Assembly (NCBI GenBank): GCA_964411875.1
Contig: CAYPMT010000084.1
Span: 1-11,082 of the forward strand
Direction: 5' to 3'
DNA: 11,082 nt
Origin: Aliikangiella sp964411875
GTDB taxonomy: Bacteria; Pseudomonadota; Gammaproteobacteria; Enterobacterales; Kangiellaceae
Part shown: one piece after another, positions 6,930 to 11,082 of the stretch
Layout of the letters: every line of letters starts with the position of its first letter
Position numbering within the stretch: position 1 is the first letter of the stretch
Position numbers and translations under genes: made by a program
Notes under the pieces: generated by a model
Seen by the model: only the letters and a program-made list of their open reading frames with translations
Told to the model about the DNA's origin: nothing
Databases searched by the model: none

Positions 6930-9764
6930 ATGAATCAGATAGAAGTTCGCGGTGCAAAAACCCATAATTTAAAAAGTATTAATGTTTCTTTACCGAGAGA
7001 CAAGCTAACGGTGATCACCGGCTTATCCGGTTCGGGCAAGTCATCACTGGCTTTTGATACGCTTTATGCTGAAGGTCAAAGACGCTATGTTGAGTCTTTA
7101 TCTGCCTATGCCCGACAGTTTTTATCCTTAATGGAAAAGCCCGACGTTGAACATATAGAAGGTTTATCTCCCGCGATATCTATCGAACAAAAATCAACAT
7201 CGCATAACCCTCGTTCAACCGTAGGAACCATTACCGAAATTTATGATTACCTAAGACTCTTATTTGCTCGAGTCGGCACACCCTACTGTCCAGAACATAA
7301 AGAACCTTTAGAGGCTCAAACCGTGAGTCAAATGGTTGATCATACTTTAGCCATGCCTGAATCAAGCCGACTTTTATTACTTGCACCTATTGTTAGGAAT
7401 CGTAAAGGCGAGCACGTGCAATTATTTGAAGAGTTACAAGCCAAAGGATTTATCCGTGCACGTATCAATGGAAAAACCTATGAGCTTACTGAAGCACCCA
7501 AACTCGAGCTGCATAAAAAACACACGATTGAAGTGGTTGTTGATCGTTTTAAAGTTCGTGGCGATTTAAAACAACGTTTAGCTGAATCTTTTGAAACGGC
7601 GCTAGAACTGGCTGATGGACTCGCAATTATCGCCCCGATGGATGATGATAACAGTGAAATAAAAGAAACGCTTTTCTCCGCTAAGTTTGCTTGTCCACAC
7701 TGTGGTTATAGTATATCTGAGTTAGAGCCCAGACTATTTTCTTTTAATAACCCTGCCGGCGCTTGTGAAACTTGTGATGGTTTAGGCATTCACCAGTTTT
7801 TTGACCCTGATCGAATTGTGGTTAATTCAGAATTATCCTTAGCTGGCGGTGCTATTAGAGGCTGGGATAAACGTAATGTTTACTATTTTCACTTACTTAA
7901 TTCATTAGCCGAACACTATGGCTTTGATATTGAAGAACCTTATCAAAAACTCTCAAAAAAACATCAAAAAATTATTTTATATGGCAGTGATAAAACTGAA
8001 ATTAATTTTACTTATGTGAACGAACGTGGCGACATTATGAATCGCACTCATGCTTTTGAAGGCATTATTCCAAATATGCAACGGCGCTTTCGTGAAACCG
8101 AATCAATGGCTGTACGCGAAGAGCTACAAAAATATATGAACACACAAAACTGCCCCGATTGCGGCGGTACCCGCTTACGTCTATCCGCTCGCAATGTTTT
8201 AGTTAAAGGTAAAAATTTACCCGAAATCACTCAGATGCCAATAGACGAAAGCCTTAACTTTTTCAACAAGTTAAAGCTTAAAGGCCAAAAAGGTAAAATT
8301 GCTGAAAAAATTCAAAAAGAAATTAGTTCTCGCTTAGAATTTCTCGTTAACGTTGGTCTAGAATATTTATCACTAAGTCGTAGCGCAGAAACTTTATCCG
8401 GCGGTGAAGCGCAACGTATTCGCTTAGCTAGCCAAATTGGTGCTGGCTTAGTCGGTGTTATGTATGTTTTAGATGAACCATCCATCGGCTTGCATCAACG
8501 TGATAATGAACGCTTACTAAAAACACTGACTCATTTAAGAGATTTAGGTAACACTGTTATTGTGGTTGAACATGACGAAGATGCCATCCGTCAAGCTGAT
8601 CATATTCTTGATATTGGACCGGGCGCAGGCGTCCATGGTGGTCAAGTAGTGGCTGAAGGAAAGCTCAATGATATTCTTAAAAACAAAAAATCTCTCACTG
8701 GAAAATATTTATCCGGCAAAGAATCTATTCCTATTCCTAAACAACGTCATGCGGCAAAAGATGACCAATATTTAATACTCGATGGTGTCACTGGTAATAA
8801 CTTAAAAAGTGTTGAGCTGAAATTACCTGTTGGCGTAATGACCTGTATCACAGGCGTTTCCGGCTCTGGAAAATCAACCCTAATTAACGATACGCTTTAC
8901 CCAATTGCTGCCACCCAACTCAATAAAGCCTCAACTTTAACCCCTTCAGCTTATGAAAACTGCCAAGGCATGGAACTGTTTGATAAAGTTGTTGAGATTG
9001 ATCAAAGTCCAATTGGGCGTACACCTCGCTCTAACCCAGCAACTTACACCGGGATCTTTACACCAATCCGTGAGTTATTTGCCGGCACTCAAGAATCTCG
9101 AGCCAGAGGCTACAAACCAGGACGATTTAGTTTTAATGTAAAAGGCGGTCGCTGTGAAGCTTGCCAAGGTGATGGCGTTATAAAAGTCGAAATGCATTTT
9201 TTACCCGATGTTTATGTCCCTTGCGATGTTTGTAAAGGCAAACGTTACAATCGAGAAACACTCGAAGTGACTTATAAACAAAAAAATATCCATGAAGTTT
9301 TAGAAATGACTGTTGAAGATGCCAGAGAATTTTTTGATGCTATCCCTGTTATCTCACGAAAACTACAAACACTTATTGATGTTGGTTTATCTTATATTCG
9401 ACTCGGACAAGCCGCAACTACTTTATCTGGCGGTGAAGCTCAACGAGTTAAGCTCAGCCGTGAACTCAGTAAACGGGACACAGGGCAAACACTTTATATT
9501 CTCGATGAACCAACCACAGGTTTACACTTTCATGATGTCAAACAACTACTGGCTGTGTTACACCGTCTACGTGACCATGGCAATACTATTGCCGTCATTG
9601 AACATAATTTAGATGTGATTAAAACCGCTGACTGGGTTATCGATCTTGGTCCCGAAGGTGGTAATAAAGGTGGACAAATTATTGCTGAAGGAACACCAGA
9701 AGCTGTTGCTAAAGTCAAAAAATCCTATACGGGACATTTTTTGAAAGGAATGCTTGGGGGGTGA
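6930..9764 (+). CDS. uvrA: Excinuclease ABC subunit A (UvrA)
   Basis: 944 residues (E. coli 940). The ATG at 6930 begins MNQIEVRGAKTHNLKSINV, the normal UvrA N-terminus; the frame stays open upstream to 6828, but that part is unlike UvrA and runs into yajR. There is no clear Shine-Dalgarno. Two ABC-ATPase modules are complete: Walker A GLSGSGKSS (31-39), first zinc module C255-C258-C279-C282, signature LSGGEAQR (about 489-496) and Walker B VLDEPSIGL; then Walker A GVSGSGKST (about 640-650), second zinc finger beginning near Cys741 (CEAC...CDVC), a second LSGGEAQR (about 831) and ILDEPTTGL. As a dimer with UvrB it finds bulky DNA lesions in nucleotide excision repair. The TGA at 9762-9764 touches the boundary of a gene cassette, so the native terminator appears displaced or replaced. 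Confidence 0.98.
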   Translation: MNQIEVRGAKTHNLKSINVSLPRDKLTVITGLSGSGKSSLAFDTLYAEGQRRYVESLSAYARQFLSLMEKPDVEHIEGLSPAISIEQKSTSHNPRSTVGTITEIYDYLRLLFARVGTPYCPEHKEPLEAQTVSQMVDHTLAMPESSRLLLLAPIVRNRKGEHVQLFEELQAKGFIRARINGKTYELTEAPKLELHKKHTIEVVVDRFKVRGDLKQRLAESFETALELADGLAIIAPMDDDNSEIKETLFSAKFACPHCGYSISELEPRLFSFNNPAGACETCDGLGIHQFFDPDRIVVNSELSLAGGAIRGWDKRNVYYFHLLNSLAEHYGFDIEEPYQKLSKKHQKIILYGSDKTEINFTYVNERGDIMNRTHAFEGIIPNMQRRFRETESMAVREELQKYMNTQNCPDCGGTRLRLSARNVLVKGKNLPEITQMPIDESLNFFNKLKLKGQKGKIAEKIQKEISSRLEFLVNVGLEYLSLSRSAETLSGGEAQRIRLASQIGAGLVGVMYVLDEPSIGLHQRDNERLLKTLTHLRDLGNTVIVVEHDEDAIRQADHILDIGPGAGVHGGQVVAEGKLNDILKNKKSLTGKYLSGKESIPIPKQRHAAKDDQYLILDGVTGNNLKSVELKLPVGVMTCITGVSGSGKSTLINDTLYPIAATQLNKASTLTPSAYENCQGMELFDKVVEIDQSPIGRTPRSNPATYTGIFTPIRELFAGTQESRARGYKPGRFSFNVKGGRCEACQGDGVIKVEMHFLPDVYVPCDVCKGKRYNRETLEVTYKQKNIHEVLEMTVEDAREFFDAIPVISRKLQTLIDVGLSYIRLGQAATTLSGGEAQRVKLSRELSKRDTGQTLYILDEPTTGLHFHDVKQLLAVLHRLRDHGNTIAVIEHNLDVIKTADWVIDLGPEGGNKGGQIIAEGTPEAVAKVKKSYTGHFLKGMLGG

Positions 9765-9830
9765 TGTCACGCTCTGTGAAAATTTGAGAGCGACAGTGAA
9801 CAAATTTTCCATAAAAGCGACTTGTTATGC
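9764..9830 (-). repeat. Integron attC-like site after the 133-residue cassette gene (degenerate R')
   Basis: Read on the minus strand it opens with the R''-type core GCATAAC (9824-9830), then AAGTCGC, and folds by a perfect 9-bp stem, GAAAATTTG (9778-9786) with CAAATTTTC (9801-9809), around a 14-base loop. It shares AACAAG, a T-rich spacer and GGAAAATTT with the second attC at 10241-10342. The expected closing R' (GTTATGC) is replaced by GTGACAT (9764-9770), whose last base is the final base of the uvrA stop. The stop codon of the cassette gene (9825-9827) lies inside R'', as is common in cassettes. A competing hairpin, CGCTCT (9770-9775) with AGAGCG (9787-9792), may serve as the uvrA 3' end. 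Confidence 0.65.
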
Positions 9831-10226
9831 ATTTTTGTAAATTTCTCTTAGTGACTCATATTGCTTGGTTGCAAAAAATTCTATTACTTTCCTAGCATTG
9901 CTTTGAGAAAGTGAACTCGCGTTTAAACTGACCATGCGTTGGGCTTTACTAAGGCCGAACCATTTTTTAACTTCTCCAGGGAATCGGCTCTCTGAAACAA
10001 ACTGGACTCCGCTTTTATCACCAAAAGCAGAAACCCAAGCTAATTCATTTGATACATCAATTACTATAGATAATGTTGGTGAACACCTTTGTAACTCATT
10101 AGCTTTCTCAGCCTCGCCAAGCCAGTCAAAATCATCAAAAGCTTTTACAGCCTCTTCGGGTGAAATATTCATTTTTGTCTCAAACTCATCATGTGAGTTG
10201 TAAGCATATTGAAAGTTAAGATCCAT
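9825..10226 (-). CDS. Gene-cassette protein of unknown function (133 aa)
   Basis: 133 residues from ATG at 10226 with a good ribosome binding site (AGGA, 6 bases before the ATG). It is soluble, acidic at the N-terminus and without a signal peptide, membrane helix or familiar motif. Landmarks are SPEEAVKAFDDFDWLGEAEKANELQRC (about 22-48), a strand-rich middle (LSIVIDVSNELAWVSAFGD), then FPGEVKKWFGL and a helical C-terminus. I do not recognise a family. It has the anatomy of an integron cassette: only 14 bases separate the upstream attC boundary (10241) from the ATG, leaving no room for a promoter, and its stop codon sits in the R'' of its own attC. Transcription would come from further upstream. 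The inferred cassette spans 9770-10246 (477 bp). Confidence 0.78.
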   Translation of the reverse strand: MDLNFQYAYNSHDEFETKMNISPEEAVKAFDDFDWLGEAEKANELQRCSPTLSIVIDVSNELAWVSAFGDKSGVQFVSESRFPGEVKKWFGLSKAQRMVSLNASSLSQSNARKVIEFFATKQYESLREIYKNA

Positions 10227-10240
10227 TATTTATCCTAGAT

Positions 10241-10342
10241 GTATAACGCCCCATTAAGGGAAAATTTATTAGTTGGCTAAAATAACGAACGAAGTGAGAA
10301 AAAACCAACTGTAAATTTTCCCACTTAAATGGCTTGTTATAT
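10241..10342 (-). repeat. Integron attC site after the lipoprotein cassette gene
   Basis: On the minus strand it runs from R'' ATATAAC (10336-10342) to R' GTTATAC (10241-10247), with AAG after R'' and GGGC before R', as in many chromosomal-integron attC sites. The arms 10251-10276 and 10305-10332 pair almost throughout: an 11-bp GGGAAAATTTA stem (10258-10268 with 10312-10322), a 6-bp AGTTGG/CCAACT stem, and an outer CCATTAAG/CTTAAATGG stem. A few unpaired single bases lie on one arm, resembling the extrahelical bases used for strand choice. The 28-base tip is unpaired. Length (102 bp) and layout fit attC. Expected cleavage is between G10247 and T10246 (minus strand). Confidence 0.85.
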
Positions 10343-10344
10343 TT

Positions 10345-10893
10345 TTATATTCTTATATTCTCCAACAACGCCTGTTTGTATAACTCTACAGTTGGATTTG
10401 AAGAAGCCATGCTTACGAATAAAAAAGGTAAAAGAAGAATGTGAGTATAATACTCCTCATCAATGGAATAAACACTATTTCTATATAAGGAACCATTTTT
10501 ATATAAATTAAACGTATATTTATATAAGTCCTTGTTTTCACCCCACGTAGGAATAAGCCCAAGACTAATTAAGCTTACAAAAGCTTCTCCACCTGCACCA
10601 CCATGCCAATATTCAATATCTATATCCATATGAAAATAATCTTCATTTGGTACATATTTATCAGTTGGAATAGCTTTAAGTAAAGCACTTGAACTTAATA
10701 CATCTTTTGTTTCATTCAGTATGCTACTACTTGTCCATACTTTCGTTTTATAACTCATGTTAATGCTATAAGATTTAATTGAGATAACTTGATTGTTCTT
10801 CTGAACTTTTAGTTCAGGGCTAATTTGATATGTAGAGCAACCTGTATTAATTATGATGGGTACCATAAAGAATAGAAACTTAACATAGTTCAA
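10345..10893 (-). CDS. Putative lipoprotein encoded by a gene cassette
   Basis: 182 residues starting with TTG at 10893, chosen because GGAG lies 7 bases upstream; the first ATG in frame would remove part of the signal peptide. The N-terminus MNYVKFLFFMVPIIINTGCS has a Lys, a hydrophobic core and a Cys19 preceded by Thr-Gly, resembling a lipobox, though Asn at -3 is unusual. The mature part has SISLGLIPTWG-like and HILLLPFLFVSM hydrophobic patches around YKYTFNLYKNGSLYRNSVY. I recall this pattern from uncharacterised proteobacterial lipoproteins, but no function is known. The gene is visibly more AT-rich than uvrA or ssb. Its stop lies 3 bases before an attC at 10336-10342, so it sits in a cassette of inferred span 10247-10967 (721 bp). 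Confidence 0.75.
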   Translation of the reverse strand: MNYVKFLFFMVPIIINTGCSTYQISPELKVQKNNQVISIKSYSINMSYKTKVWTSSSILNETKDVLSSSALLKAIPTDKYVPNEDYFHMDIDIEYWHGGAGGEAFVSLISLGLIPTWGENKDLYKYTFNLYKNGSLYRNSVYSIDEEYYTHILLLPFLFVSMASSNPTVELYKQALLENIRI

Positions 10894-10961
10894 TTTATAT
10901 CTCCGTACATGAAATCAATTGAGAGTGCAGTTGTTAAGAGTGCTACCAACTATGACCAAAA

Positions 10962-10977
10962 ATATAACTCCCCACTG
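10962..10977 (-). other. Cassette boundary: R'-type core of an upstream attC or attI
   Basis: The minus strand reads CAGTGGGGAGTTATAT, with R' GTTATAT (10962-10968). It resembles the ATGGGGCGTTATAC end of the attC at 10241-10254. It lies 69 bases before the start of the lipoprotein gene, where the entry boundary of that cassette is expected. I found no matching R'' (YAACAAG) between here and the right edge, so this is attI, a genomic attG site or a decayed attC. Confidence 0.5.
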
Positions 10978-11061
10978 TTTTTTATATAAATCAATAGTCT
11001 ACTAATTTATTCCAATAATGCAACAAGATATTAATAGGGTGGGTGCATCTTAACTTTTTCT

Positions 11062-11082
11062 CCGTCATCCCGTGCTTGACAC
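11062..11082. repeat. Left part of a dispersed palindromic repeat cut by the window edge
   Basis: The last bases read TCATCCCGTGCTTGACAC. ATCCCGTG (11067-11074) followed by CTTGA and CAC starts a hairpin that the sequence beyond the edge would be expected to complete with GGGAT. I recall this type of GTCATCCCG...CGGGAT palindrome as a repetitive element in many proteobacterial genomes; only half is visible here. Confidence 0.4.

Noticed and set aside
9609..9812. Minus-strand frames at the uvrA 3' end, including one running into the attC
   Set aside because: They lie antisense to highly conserved UvrA codons and have no start signals or recognisable protein character.
10241..10342. Reading the 102-bp palindrome as an ordinary bidirectional terminator or a MITE
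   Set aside because: No T-run follows either arm, and the ends carry matched TATAAC/GTTATA cores shared with a second site; attC explains both better. No target-site duplication is visible.

Overview
The window looks like an AT-rich gammaproteobacterial chromosome. It carries the gammaproteobacterial block uvrA / yajR / ssb / csrD (mshH), with uvrA pointing right and the other three pointing left. E. coli has uvrA and ssb directly back to back. Here a YajR-type MFS transporter gene sits between them, as in Pseudomonas and several marine genera, and a CsrD/MshH-type gene follows ssb, as in Vibrio (where mshH leads into the MSHA pilus cluster). No pilus genes follow here. I cannot name the genus.

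Layout. 1-885 (+): 3' part of a cyclophilin-type peptidyl-prolyl isomerase with its N-terminus off the left edge. 929-1183 (-): small putative membrane protein. 1313-2245 (-): PLP-dependent ACC deaminase/D-cysteine desulfhydrase family enzyme. 2343-2561 (-): small arginine-rich protein with DRR/ERR motifs. 2826-4739 (-): CsrD-like protein with degenerate GGDEF and EAL domains. 4883-5374 (-): SSB. 5483-6850 (-): YajR. 6930-9764 (+): UvrA.

The most interesting part lies right of uvrA. Two leftward genes (9825-10226, unknown; 10345-10893, putative lipoprotein) are each followed at their 3' end by an imperfect palindrome that reads as an integron attC site (about 10241-10342 and 9764-9830). A third GTTATA-type boundary at 10962-10968 lies just upstream of the lipoprotein gene. 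This is the anatomy of a gene-cassette array, 3' end abutting the uvrA stop codon. No integrase is in the window, so it is either the distal end of an integron or a cluster of attC sites lacking an integrase (CALIN). The last bases of the window begin what looks like a dispersed palindromic repeat.

How the genes relate: UvrA and SSB act in DNA repair and replication; CsrD is expected to promote RNase E-dependent turnover of Csr-type sRNAs; the cyclophilin is probably an exported folding enzyme; the cassette genes are accessory. Regulatory calls are visual consensus matches only.
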